Below are positions 12,141 through 22,934 of a DNA stretch of 64,000 bases, in pieces. Location: contig CM035406.1 of assembly GCA_020310875.1 (NCBI GenBank), positions 224,274,415-224,338,414 on the forward strand, read 5' to 3'. Source of the stretch: Ceratopteris richardii. Its lineage: Eukaryota > Streptophyta > Polypodiopsida > Polypodiales > Pteridaceae. The notes beneath the pieces are model-generated. The model was not told where the DNA came from. It searched no databases and saw only the letters and a list, made by a program, of their open reading frames with translations. A program made the position numbers and the translations under genes. The stretch's first letter is position 1, and every line of letters begins with the position of its first letter.

Positions 12141-12870
12141 AGGTCATGTAACCTCTCATAAGATGCAAAATCAAGAAAAAATAACATAAAACAAGTGTTT
12201 AATGGAGTAGGTACCTCACATACAAATGCAAGGGTCCCACCGTGCATGCCAAACTATAGAGGAGTTACTAGGGTATCCGGCTCTCGCAAGTACCAAATTA
12301 TAGAGGAAACCACACACACACTTCCAGTATATCTTCTACTCAAGGGAGGTTCTCCTTAGGGAAGTAAACCCTATGACATTTCTCTCTACAGGTACACTCA
12401 TTGTCAAAAGGCAAAACAATGACAATTGCACAATCAGAGAGGGAGAAAATCACAATGTTCATACGAGAGAGAACACCAATTTCTGAACAAACTAAATGAT
12501 TATACAAGTTAGACGTACTGCAAATGAGTGATATAATGGGCTAGCATGTCGTTCCTAAAATTGGACAAATTTGAAACAAGAAGTTTCAATCACCGAAGGA
12601 ATACAATACGGATGAAGAACATTATCCAAGAGAAACACAACAGACTCATACCAAGGGACTATTTCCAAACCACTCAATCAAATTGTATTGCTTATATCCA
12701 ACTCCACTAGGAGGCCCACGCTCTATACACTCACCAGAGAGTGATCCCAAACAATGTGCTTGTAGCACCTGAGTGCACAGAATGGTCAAGAAAATGGTGT
12801 TGGATAATGCCATAGCTAGAATATGCCCGCCGTGTTAAAGCAAAAGGTTATCCTTAATGATTTCGAGACG
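12141..12870 (-). repeat. gypsy G2 leader and LTR part
   Basis: Match to 8441-9146. It continues beyond the point where G1 is broken ('gttaaagcaaaagg' versus 'gttcaagcaatagg'), so G2 shows what the undisturbed sequence looked like. The outer LTR end was not located. Confidence 0.5.
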
Positions 12871-13660
12871 CCTACTTTTATAGATTGCAAGAGGCCGTAA
12901 GTGGCCTTGCGAAATCCTAACCTTTGGAATATGTGCGAAAATGGTAGCCCAAAATTGGAGGGGTAGACCAAATACAACTCTAGCAACCAACTTTAATTAG
13001 GATCTCAAATTAGCTTCTATATCTCCAAGGCTTCCCATCCATATTCTCTGCATCAATTCACACTTTGGCATGTACTGACATCTTGCTAAAAGAATATGTT
13101 CCATGGATATTACTCAATAATTTTGATCCAATCAATACCCTTTGAAAGAAAACCCTTTTCCATATGAGCAGCTATTTGTGCTTCACAGCTATTTCCATTT
13201 TTAAAAAAACCTAGTAAACCATAATAGGATTCTACTGATGATGACTTCTTCATGGCCCCATCATCCTTTTACCCTTCCAAGCCTTCTCAAGATTTAGTCC
13301 TTTGAGTCGCTGGACAATGTTTCGGTTGGAAAACGAGAGCCCCGAAGATGCTTCTTGGTGTCTTCACCGTGATATCAGAAGCCTAAGACTGACGGTCATC
13401 ATTTCCCAACTTGTGGCTCATACAACTTCTCTTTTCCCCACCACCCTTTTCCATTAATGTGAGACACAAATGACAACCATTCTGTGATGCGCATTCCTAT
13501 TCTCTTGCTCCACCCTAAAGACTTGAATTATCTTTTAGCATCATTAATAGATTTAAAACTTCTAGTAGAAGACCAGCACTCCTTGGTAGAAAAGAATTCT
13601 TGGATCCATATCAAATAGACCTCGAAAAGCGGGTTCTGCCAACCGACCACCATCACAATA
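12871..13660. other. unrecognised interval
   Basis: No transposon domain recognised. One minus-strand frame at about 13285-13135 stays open for some 50 codons (with 'SVESYYGLLGFFKNGNS') but I cannot assign it. The left part may be the rest of the G2 LTR. Confidence 0.3.
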
Positions 13661-14073
13661 CACTAGTCATGAGCGAGCGAGCTCCTACCACATGCTCGTA
13701 TGTCCCTGTGCACGTCTGTGTGAATACCATTTGAGCTACATCCTGGAACAGAAATACAGAGAATTCCCTCTCCACTTTTGACGTGTTCCAAATTGAGAAT
13801 TACGGATCGACGGCGAGGATCGCTTGTTTTGCAGGAGAGAAGTGCGGGATGGGGATGTGGCTGTGGGGCAGAGGTCGGGCGTGGGAGCGTATGGATGACA
13901 GTCACTGTGGCTGCGATCTTGCGGGGATGGAGAGATTCAGGGAGTCGGAGGAGAAAGAGATAGGCACTGCGGTTGGGGCTAGCATGGCAGGCTACGGAGG
14001 GGTTTGGTAGTGCATGCTCCGGATGGTGGAGTATGCTGCGGACTGTGGTGTCACGTGTGCTTGCAAAAAATGG

Positions 14074-14131
<58 letters not shown>

Positions 14132-14181
14132 AGACCCTATGGGATGCGGGTGGCAGACATGCAAGCAGGGACAATGTGGCA

Positions 14182-14231
<50 letters not shown>

Positions 14232-14370
14232 AGGGTGTGCACAATGGTGGGTCATGAGAGAGAGAGAGAGAGGGGGCTGTGCACCATGGTGGGCCATGAG
14301 AGAGAGAGAGAGAGAGGCTTGCGGGGAAGAGAGAGAAATAGGGGAGATAGAGAGAGATAAATGAATACTT
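13661..14370. repeat. GC-rich segment with four (GA)n microsatellites
   Basis: Locally GC-rich sequence followed by GA tracts at about 14078-14129, 14186-14229, 14254-14270 and 14299-14315. The last three are preceded by 'tggcactat', 'gtgggtcat' and 'gtgggccat', variants of the minisatellite unit at 14936-15400. Open frames here encode only Arg-Glu or Ser-Leu dipeptide runs and are not genes. Confidence 0.8.
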
Positions 14371-14618
14371 AGCTTGTTTTTTCATAGATTATAAGGTCTT
14401 CATTTGGTGATCGTCTGCTGTCTTCCATATGCGCCCTCATACTTAGTACCAAAGCTTGTTTTTTCATAGATTATTTTATAAGGTCTTCATTTGGTGATCG
14501 TCTGTTGTCTTCCATATGCGCCCTCATACTTAGTACCAAAGCTTGTTTTTTCATAGATTATAAGGTCTTCATTTGGTTGTCTGTTGTCTTCCATATGCGC
14601 CCTCATACTTAGTACTAA
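14371..14618. repeat. three-unit tandem repeat, ~80 bp period
   Basis: Units at 14371-14452 (82 bp), 14453-14539 (87 bp, with an extra 5 bp 'ttatt'-type insertion) and 14540-about 14618 (79 bp, lacking a few bases after 'ttggt'). Each starts 'agcttgttttttcatagatt' and ends 'cctcatacttagtac'. Confidence 0.93.
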
Positions 14619-14935
14619 AAATGATATATTGAGACCTTCTATCATAAAAAGTAATGTGCATCAATGATAAAGCATAAATGGAGCACACGACAAATATGAA
14701 TCAGACCGCGTTCGTCATGGAACTTGCACCTTTACTAATGAAATCGAGAGAGAGAAGTAGAACAATACTAGCCAACGCACATCTTATTGAGCAAACAACT
14801 AGAGCAATAAGAAGCTTTGGAGCAATCTGCCCCTCCACCTTTGATGAGTCCAAATGAGAATGACATGTGGGAAACCATGAGATTGAACACATATGTTTGA
14901 ATTAGCAGATTGTGCCTCTCTCCATCTAAGTAGAG
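14619..14935. other. unrecognised interval with a short echo of 13770-13805
   Basis: No coding evidence. The segment near 14830-14865 ('ccctccacctttgatgagt' onward) resembles 13768-13803, so the two flank the tandem repeat as related copies of an unknown, possibly LTR-derived, sequence. Confidence 0.35.
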
Positions 14936-15401
14936 CTTTGAAGATGGCTACGGAGTGGGGGTGTTGGAGATCACAAAGTGGGGGATCTGTGGAGCAAGGG
15001 GTTTGTGGGTCGCACAGTGGGAGGGGGGGGGGGGGGTGTTCTCGGCTTGCAGAGTGGGGGGTTCAGGGGTTGCGGAGTGGGGGATTTGCAGGGCACAAAG
15101 TTGGGGGTTCATGGGTCGCTGAGTGGGGGCTTCGTGGGTCACATAACAGGGGTTGAAGAGTTATGGAGTGGGGTGGGGGTTGTTTCATGAGTTGTGGATT
15201 AGGGGGTTTGTGGGTCATAGAGTGGGGGGTTCTCACGTGAGGGAATGGGGGGTTCCCTGGTTGCAAAGTGGGGGGCTCATGGATCATGGAGTATAGGGTT
15301 CGTGAGTCACGGAGTGGGGGTTTTGCGGGTCACAAAGTGGGTGGTTCGTGGGTCATGGAGTGGGAGGGTTGCGGGTCAAGAGGTGGGGTGTTTGCGGGTC
15401 A

Positions 15402-15441
<40 letters not shown>
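14936..15441. repeat. G-rich ~24-bp minisatellite ending in (GA)n
   Basis: About 17 imperfect units of a 'GTGGGTCACGGAGTGGGGGG-TTC' type, with G-runs of 4-6 in almost every unit and one run of 13-14 near 15022-15035. It closes with (GA)n at about 15403-15441. The G-strand is the plus strand throughout. Confidence 0.88.
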
Positions 15442-15445
<4 letters not shown>

Positions 15446-15461
15446 GAGGAATATCTCTTTT

Positions 15462-15740
15462 AGAAATTATCTTGCAACCTACATTAGAGTATCAATCAAT
15501 TTCATAGGGAAGAAATATGCCATCTTCGTAAGTCGATCAATTACCACAAATATGGTATCATGTTTATTTTTGGTCATAGGCAATTTATTGATAAAGTCCA
15601 AAATGATAAACTCCCACTTCTGATTTGGAACATCCAAAGGCTGAAGTATACTTGGCATTCTCTTAAACTCCAATTTCACTTGCTGATAGTTTAAACATCC
15701 ACTAACTTATTTTTTTAATATCCCGCTTTATACATGGCGA
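15462..15740 (-). pseudogene. Ty3/gypsy integrase fragment
   Basis: The minus strand reads 'GCLNYQQVKLEFKRMPSILQ' (zinc-binding end), then 'PLDVPNQKWEFIILDFINKL' and 'VVIDRLTKMAYFFPMK'. This is the start of the integrase core, with the first catalytic Asp in 'LDFI'. The frame is open from 15679 to 15479, then ends against the GA tract. It is a different gypsy lineage from G1/G2. Confidence 0.85.
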
Positions 15741-16080
15741 TAAGTAAGAACATTTCGTATTAGCATAGTCTTTGAATAACCTTCAACATGATTCACAAAC
15801 ATTTTAACTAGATAGTACTTTCATTCTCTTATGCATAGTGTACCTTTCTTCATACGTAACTTTTCCTAATTCTTTCATCTTTGCATTGAATTTTCAACCA
15901 GAAAACATGATATGGATAAGATCTAAACAGAGAATATGAAACCTATCATTCCAAAAATTTTCCTACATGTATAAATTGATCTAATTGTTCATTCTAAGCA
16001 TTATCCCCACAATGTAACTTGAAAAGTTCAAAATGAATTATTACACTATTTAAAGGCCTCTTACATGTTATTACACAGAT
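15741..16080. other. unrecognised AT-rich interval
   Basis: No feature supported. The left edge may be further decayed gypsy integrase. Confidence 0.3.
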
Positions 16081-16084
16081 AGGA

Positions 16085-16870
16085 TATGTTATGTTCGAAG
16101 GTTCTCATAAATCCAAGTATTTGAAGGATATGCTTCATGTTCCCACAATCACAAAGAAATTCGTTTCTATGGGAAAAAATGGTTGAGAGAGGTTTTTTAG
16201 GTACAGTTCAATAAGAAATGATGCTTTGTGCAAAACCTCAAAGAAGGGTACAAGTTGATAGCCAAAGCAGAAAGGAAGGAAGGTTGTTTGCCTTTGATGT
16301 GAACATAAACTTCAATCACACAGCTTACATTACATCTGGAAACAAGAATGTGGCAAAATTGAATCTATGGGGGAAAAGCTATGGACACATAAACACTCAA
16401 AGCTTGAAGGACATGGAAAATAAGGGGTTAGTGTTAGGGTTACCTAATCACTACAATCAAAATCTCAATAACTTGTGTGAGTATTATTAGTTGGCTAAGC
16501 AGACAAGATTAACATTCAAGAAAAAATTATTATGTGAGCTACCATCCACTCAACCCCATTCATACAAATGTTTGGGAACCAATGAAGGAAAACTGAATTT
16601 CACGTAAAAGATATTTTGTGAATTTTATAGATGATTGTACGAGGATGAATTGGCTCTATTGTGTAAGACATAAATCATAAGTATTTTATTATTTTAAGAA
16701 GTTCAAAGTTGTGGTTTAAAGACAATGTGATAGGTACTTCAAGTATATTAGGTCAGAGGCAAGGGGCGAATACTTCACTCATGATGTTTTCATCTCGTTG
16801 AAACAAATGGTATCAAAAAGAAAATCACATGTAGGCATATGCTACAACAAAATCGTGTGGCAAGAAGGAA
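16085..16870 (+). pseudogene. copia family C pre-integrase and integrase fragment
   Basis: Plus-strand pieces read 'YLKDMLHVPTITKKFVSMG' (near 16120-16170), a pre-integrase block open at 16218-16490 with 'GHINTQSLKDMENKGLVLGLP', then 'NFIDDCTRMNWLYCV' (near 16620-16660), 'GEYFTHDVF' (near 16760) and a decayed 'QQNGVAERR' equivalent (near 16845). The same segments occur on the minus strand in the main copia C copy (28839-29054). No start or end of the element is present, and frames shift repeatedly. Confidence 0.82.
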
Positions 16871-16872
16871 TC

Positions 16873-17030
16873 ACGTTTCTTAAGATCTCCAAATGAGAAT
16901 AGGGTGAGCTCAGGTTTATAGCTCATTGGAATGAGATCCTAACATTCTATCTCTTTGAGAAAGTGAAAATGAAATGACCCACACCTTCTACTTCCACATA
17001 ACATCCTACACAGCAACAGAATATCTCTAC
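16873..17030 (-). repeat. chromovirus-LTR/copia-C-LTR boundary fragment
   Basis: Resembles 25105-25230 and 60500-60630, the junction where the chromovirus LTR meets the copia-C LTR ('tgagaataggg..gagctc'). It is directly left of the LTR of element B. Confidence 0.5.
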
Positions 17031-17301
17031 TTAATTTTGAGGAGACTATGAGATCTAAATGAAATTCCAAAGTGCATCTCATCTGAAAATAGCAATTTTT
17101 GAGTCATCTGTTTTGTGTCAACTTATCTATTCTGATAACTCAATTTGAGATTGATGCTCGAAAGCACTAGGATGGCTTATATGCATCCTTAGCAAGCACA
17201 AGGTGTCTACTTACTATCCCTAAAGGCATCTTGGCAGGTGTAGAGTAGGTTTTTGCAACACTAGGCACATCTTTGGAGGTATCCTCCATCTCTTCTCACA
17301 G

Positions 17302-17313
17302 TGGTATAAGAGC
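17302..17313 (+). promoter_or_regulatory. primer binding site of copia B
   Basis: 'tggtataagagc' directly follows the LTR end. It matches the initiator-Met tRNA 3' end used by copia elements, with one substitution relative to the site in E. Confidence 0.8.
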
Positions 17314-17327
17314 ATAAATAAATCAAC

Positions 17328-18385
17328 ATGGGAGATGGTTTTCCTTCTACCATTGATAAATTCGATACAAAAAATACCGAGCTTGGTCTCTAAGGATGGA
17401 GGCCCACCTTCAAGGAAGAAATCTATTTGGATACATATCTAAAGATAAAGTCATGCCAACAATGAGAAGCAAAGGGCAACCATTACATGAAGAGCAAGAG
17501 AGGCTTACAACGTTGTGTTCAAAGGATGCAATAGCTAGGTGCTAGATTCTAAACTCAACTTCTCATTTTCTATTACCTCATGTGAGAGGATGCAAGACCT
17601 CAAGAGAGATCTGGAATGCACTTGATGTCTTCTTCTCTTCAAACACTAGAACTATGAGGAATTTAGCTATGGATGGAGTTCACTACCTTGAAGAAAAATC
17701 CCAAGGAAAGTGTGATTGATTATGTCACCAAGATGGACATCTCTGATCAATTGGGAAGTAGTGCAAAAGTAATTAAAGAAGAACAAATCATAAGGAAAAT
17801 CATCAATGGCATCAAGCATAATGACAAATGGGAATCATTCATAACTCCCATGGATTTATACATGGACCAACAAGTACCTAACCTCAACACCTTGATGGGA
17901 CAACTCTTCATATATAAAGAAAGATAAACAAAAGTGGTGAACCCTCAAGAGGCAATCAATCTTCTGCCTTATACTCTAATAGAGCTTTAGCTAAGGATAA
18001 GTCACAAACTAAGAATAATAAGGATGAAGGTAGCTCTTTCCAAGCCAACATCGTAGGTAGAGGAGGAGGTAGAGGAAGAGGGAGAGAAGGAAAGCAAGGT
18101 AGGGTTAGACCCCACACATCTCAACCTTGCAACATATGTCATTATTCTAATCACACTACTCAAGAGTGTTACATTAACCCAATAAATTCAAGAGGAAGAG
18201 GATTAAAAAGAAGTGGGTATGGATCAAATAGAGTGAGGTACAATAGAGGATACAATAATAAAAATATAACAACGATCAAAAATAACAACAAAAATAACAA
18301 CCATCAAAGTGGATACAGAGGAATGAGAGATTACAACAACTATAGTAAGAATCAAAGCCAAGAGGATTCACTTCTTCTTATGAGC
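17328..18385 (+). pseudogene. copia B gag remnant
   Basis: Starts ATG at 17328 with 'MGDGFPSTIDKFD', parallel to E. It frameshifts within 25 codons. The segment 17673-17927 is open and contains 'ESVIDYVTKM' and 'MDLYMDQQVPNLNTLMGQL'. An Arg/Gly-rich basic tract lies near 18055-18110, with an intact CCHC zinc knuckle at about 18128-18169 (C-N-I-C...H...C). A Tyr/Asn-rich linker with stops follows. Nucleocapsid-type gene, inactive. Confidence 0.85.
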
Positions 18386-19248
18386 CTATCATTGAAGTAG
18401 GGTAAGTATGATGACCATGTCTTCTATATTGACTCAAGATGCCCAAATCATGTCTCAGGAAATGTAGCATTGCTCTCTAAAGTAGAGGATCCCAAGAATA
18501 AACATAAAGTGCAGAGAGGTGATGATACAAGGCATTCACTGGAAAAGATAGGTAATGTCAAGACTTCGGATGGCAACATGAATCTTCTAAGCAAAGTATA
18601 GTATGTACCTACAATAACCAAAATCTTGATTAGTGCTAGACAAATTGTGGAGAAAGGATTGTAGGTTAGGTTAACAACACATGGAGCATACATGGAAGAC
18701 CCCAAGCAAGGATTTAGTAGGATTGTCAAAGTAGATAAGATAGGAAGACTCTTCACCTTTTGAAGTGGAAGACACCAAGAACATAGCATTGTTTAGCTAT
18801 GGATCTCAAACACTCTTTGAATTGGAGATATTACATAAAATGTTTTCTCATATTGGTGAGAGAATCTTGAAACAGATATGCAGGGATCAAAGTGTACTTG
18901 GATTGCCCAACATCACAAAAAACAACACATGATTTACAAGTGTGGAGGTTGTCAATTTGGCAAGGCACATAGACAACCTTTCAAAATGAAAGGCTATATC
19001 CATCAAGATCTATTGGATCTTCTTCACACAGATGTGTGGAGTCCAAGCAAAGAATCGTCTATTTTAGCTTCAAGATATTATGTATCTTTCTTTGATCATT
19101 GTAGTAGGTGGACAATTTTGTACTTTATGAAACATAAATATGAAGTCTTTAATTGCTTCAAAAGGTATCTTGCACTTGTAGAGAACCAAACAAGTAAATA
19201 TCTCAAGAGCCTCAAATCAGATGGTGGTGGAGAATACCTCTCATCTTA
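18386..19248 (+). pseudogene. copia B protease and partial integrase
   Basis: The protease motif reads 'FYIDSRCPNH' near 18421: the Gly of the catalytic DSG is Arg. The pre-integrase follows with several stops. 'MIYKCGGCQFGKAHR' lies near 18930, 'LHTDVWSPSK' near 19020, then 'FFDHCSRW' (DDY changed to DHC) and 'SDGGGEYLSS' just before a TAA at 19247. At that point the coding sequence is fused to the 3' LTR end. It stops a few codons before the position of the TAG seen in A1 and E. Confidence 0.87.
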
Positions 19249-19256
19249 ATTTGATG

Positions 19257-19310
19257 GTGGTTTTTTCAACATCAGGCACGTTTTGGAGGTATCCACCACC
19301 TCTTCTCACA
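19257..19310 (+). repeat. 3' LTR remnant of copia B
   Basis: Matches the end of the 5' LTR at about 17246-17300 and ends at the same base. It abuts copia-C LTR sequence at 19311. Confidence 0.8.
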
Positions 19311-19852
19311 TTCACTCTTGAAAGTGGTTCTCTTACAAAGTGGATAGATTTGATCTAAGACCTCAACCAACTTTATAATGCATAATTATTTTTATATCAA
19401 GACAAAGATTACATTAATTGAGGAAGCATGAACAATGCTCAACACTCAAAGCAATCTAGAGTGTTCATATAGTATTTTGTATGCTAGGTATGGCTACACA
19501 AAACCTTATTCAAACTCACACAAGAACAAAAATAGGGGGCTAGCTCAGCTCATGGGCCTACTTTCTTGCTCCCAAACTATCTAGGAGCACACACATACAT
19601 GGGCTCTCTCAAACTCAAAGTTGATTATGTTTAGATATTAAGGTGAAACATTTCCGTATAAGTTAGGAATTACCTTTCCTATATTATGGGTAATTATTCA
19701 CACCTAAATTGTGATTCAAATTTTCACAATTGAGGGGAGGTTTAAAAATCAATTTCCTAATTTCTCACGCTTGAATGTTTGCTTTATCAAGCTCCAAGTG
19801 GCAATGATCTGATGGTTCAAGTTAGACTAAGGATGAAGCTTGTATTTCAACA
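19311..19852 (-). repeat. copia C 3' LTR, truncated (block A, left copy)
   Basis: Matches 25500-25890, 30780-31308 and 60868-61421. On the minus strand the LTR starts TGTTGAAATAC at 19852. The purine-rich tract is just outside it (19853-19866). The far end is cut by element B. Confidence 0.82.
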
Positions 19853-20374
19853 ATCCCACTCAAGCTTCAAGCTTCAATTCTTCATCCTAGCTCCAACAAT
19901 CAATGCCTTTCTTGTACTTTGCTAAATTCACTGAGTCCAAAGCTTTGGTGAACATGTCACCACATTCTTAGTACTTATATGTTGCACTTAAAATTCTTTT
20001 GTTAACACATTCTCTCTGATGTAAGGGTAGTGTACCTCTATGTGTTTTCTTCTAGCATGGAACATGGAATCCGTACATAGGTACACACTACTAATATTAT
20101 GTAAGGGTAGTGTACCTCTATGTGTTTTCTTCTAGCATGGAACATGGAATCCGTACATAGGTACACACTACTCAAAATTGATTAATCTCCAAGTTTATTT
20201 CAAACATTGGCTTCTTGAGCCACATAAGCTTATATTTAACTTGAGCTAATGCCCTGTATTTAGCCTTAATGCATGAGAGGGAAACTATGGGTTGCTTCTT
20301 TGCCATCTAAGAGATGAATATCTTGCCAAGCATCACTCTGTATCCACTTCTGCTTCTTCTATTAACTTTGGATC
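19853..20374 (-). pseudogene. copia C RNase H end fragment
   Basis: Minus-strand reading includes 'GYRVMLGKIFIS', then 'MAKKQPIVSLS..KAKYRALAQ' (about 20310-20240) and 'PCSMLEENT' equivalents of the HARTKH region. It is the C-terminal RNase H, running into the LTR on the left. To the right, at about 20374, it breaks into LINE sequence at the same point as at 61828. Confidence 0.82.
20019..20172. repeat. recent 80-bp tandem duplication
   Basis: Bases 20019-20092 are repeated without a difference at 20099-20172 (period 80). It lies inside otherwise heavily decayed copia-C RNase H sequence, so the duplication is much younger than its host element. Confidence 0.95.
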
Positions 20375-22905
20375 TAACATGAGTAGATCATGTGGGAAAC
20401 TAACCAATGAAAGAGAACAACACAATGATATTGCTAGGCACCCCATATGCACCACCAAAATGAAGAGAGGAACTCCCCCAAGAGACCATACCAACTCCAA
20501 CCCTTCACCATTGCAAGCATGACAAGGAAAAAGTGATTGGAGGATCCTCGTCCCTAATGGCATCAAGTAGTAAAAGAAAGGATTGGTGGTGCTCCTTGAA
20601 AGAAAACGGATTGTGCCCTTACCAGTCCTAGGATCCCAAAAGAGGTTGGACAATGATCAAGCTTTAGAGACCTAGAGAAACTAATCGTACTCAGCCCAAA
20701 TACATGTGGTGTTGTCAATGTGCCAGTCATGACAATGGAGGCCCATCAACCGAATGTGCTTAAAAGTGCAAGCAGTGCGGATCTCAAACTCAAGTGTGTT
20801 CGGCATCTCCCCCTTCAGAACAATCTCAAAGAAAAGTCTTTTCTCTTGAGTAAAGCCGACATCAATCAAGATGGGAGTTTGAGTAATGGAATCCAAAATA
20901 GTTAACGAATGTGAGAAATCACACTCCATCCCCAATCCCTTAGAATAACACTCTTAGTATCCTTCAACAACTAAGTCACACCAGACATCCCCATAAAACC
21001 ATCCTGTTGACATGCCTTTGTGAGAATCCTAAAACGGATCTAGTGTGCCATGCTATGGCTAGGACCTCCAGAAAACTCACCATAAGAAACATCAGGCTTG
21101 GAATCAATGATGACCTTGTCTCCATGTGCATGAAAAGACTCCAAGTGGTGGGAGATGGAGCTACTCCTTGGAACAAGATAAAGGAAGCTACATAAGAGCA
21201 TGTTGCAATTGCACCCATGATCTCAAGATACAAGAAACAAAGTGATCCTCACTAAAATACAAAAACCCCATATGCCTCATCTCAATGAGCATTCACATGA
21301 TCTCAATCTACCAAGGATCACTAGTAGCAAGAGAAAAGGGGCCCAATCTCCCACCAAGAAAATCCTTCTCAAACTCACGGCTAGGAAGAAAACCATAAAC
21401 GAAAAACTTCCTCGATAGGGATGTGCTCTAGCAAGCAGGGTCTATGACCCCAATTTGACAATGCTCCATGAGAAGGATGATAACCTACCAATTAACCTTA
21501 GCATGACCATGACAATCGTTCCCTCTAAACTGAAGAAAGTTCCTTATTAGCTTTAGAATAGGCATAATACAAGAGCTCTATAAGATTTAATAGGAGATGA
21601 TCATACCACATCATAGACAGGAGAACTTGGTTAGTCACCACAACCCTTCTAGCCAAGTACAGGTACGTAGTGCTCCAATATAATAACTTTCTCCTAATAT
21701 TCACGAGAAGAAGAGATATCTACTGCTCAACTGAGAAATCAAGACCAATATGGCATCCAAGATACTAAACTACAAGGACACGTGGGATCCATTGAAACTA
21801 GGTGTAGGGAAGCCATCTAGGCTGATCATCCAAGCCAATCTAAAAGCCACATGAACTATGCCAATCAATCTTGTAAAAAGGTGCATCACAAAATCTATCC
21901 AAGTCATAGTGAAACTTGTTCATATTAGCCTCATAGTCTTGCAAGTAAGTGGTTGTGTCATCATCTAAATCTAGCATCTTTACAACATCTCCTCTCTAAA
22001 AAGAAGTGTGATACACTATAACCCAATATCATGGATAGATAAAAAAGTATACATGGTTGTTACCGTTAGTGTCCATGTGAAAGACAAAATGGACACCAGA
22101 CACTTATTTGTATATGATTTTTAATAAGACATATAGTGGCCTCATCAGCCACAAACTATACATTCAACCACATTTGTAAGATCTAAGAAGGGTGTGCTAG
22201 TGCTCCTTGTGTAATGTGTTTTTCCTGCGTATTGTGTAGCCTCTCTACAGAGTACCGTGTGCGGCCCTAGGAGCTCACTTTTCTACTCCGAAGGTATCGT
22301 CATGCGGCTTTCGAGAAGGAGAGCACATTGTGGTGCATCACCATCAAATTACTTCAATGGCATCAACAAAGAATGGAAACAAAGAAGGAGCCAAAGGTTA
22401 GCCCTCTTTGACCAATCACATAATGCTACATCTCTACCCCTAGAAGAAACTGTCTATGGGTCGAATGGTAGAGGGAAACCACACCCCTAATCCATGTAGC
22501 TAGGAATCCCATACAAAACTTAATTTCCTCAAGATAATATGATGTAGCCACATCAAAGACTTTCTCAAAGTCTACAAGTAGAATTACAAGATGCTCATCA
22601 CGCATCCAAGAAAGGGAGACATCCTTTGACAAGCTAAAGATTTTTTCAAGGATCCTATGACCATCGAAAAATCCCATCTTAGTAGGGTGAATATAGTGTG
22701 TCAAGCAATGGTTGCAATCTCACACTTGAAAGCTTCAATAGAATTTTATATATTGATTTGAGAAGCATAGTCGGATATGAATGCCTAATATCATCCAGGT
22801 TTTCCCTTCCTTGGTGAAAAAAAAAATCATGACCTCGTGCAAAGCAAGCCTGATCATGTCATCAATGATTCCTTAGTACTCGGGAAAGAAAATTGGTGAA
22901 AGCGC
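20375..22905 (-). mobile_element. LINE copy L1 (RT region)
   Basis: Non-LTR retrotransposon ORF2 on the minus strand. The clearest block is 22704-22426: 'MGFFDGHRILEKIF', 'ILLVDFEKVFD' and 'MGFLATWIRGVVSLYHSTH', the RT finger/palm motifs of plant LINEs. The thumb region with 'WHSSCGF' and 'YLGCHIGLDF' equivalents lies near 21880-21720. More distal ORF2 sequence extends to 20375. Heavily mutated. Closely related copies are L2 (32091-33373 plus 38961-39135), L3 (49740-52358) and L4 (61829-62029). No 3' tail or target duplication is visible, since both ends are joined to other elements. Confidence 0.85.
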
Positions 22906-22934
22906 ATGCTCACCAAGACAATTGTTCCTAGCCA

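Larger units (their letters stand above)
9739..12870 (-). mobile_element. Ty3/gypsy element G2, truncated duplicate of G1
   Basis: Minus strand, reading leader/LTR (12870-12141), gag (12140-10392), protease and linker (10391-9739), then abruptly the copia fragment. Between 10392 and 12835 it matches G1 base for base with only scattered differences, including the same nonsense codons. Unlike G1 it retains protease. Confidence 0.82.
17031..19310 (+). mobile_element. Ty1/copia element B with internal deletion
   Basis: It runs 5' LTR end, primer site, gag, protease and part of integrase, then suddenly the last ~54 bp of the 3' LTR. The shared LTR terminus is 17250-17300 versus 19257-19310 ('ggcac..tttggaggtatc..' ending 'cttctcaca'). 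Everything from mid-integrase through RNase H and most of the 3' LTR is gone. The LTR start is uncertain. Confidence 0.85.

Noticed and set aside
13130-13290. Possible host exon on the minus strand (about 50 open codons)
   Set aside because: No domain recognised, no splice context and no homologous flank; kept as unrecognised rather than called a gene.
13973-14360. Several open frames of 60-118 codons on both strands
   Set aside because: They translate (GA)n as Arg-Glu or Ser-Leu repeats; simple sequence, not genes.
14893-15623. Overlapping Gly/Ser/Val-rich and Pro/His-rich open frames
   Set aside because: They come from the G-rich minisatellite, which rarely makes stops in any frame.
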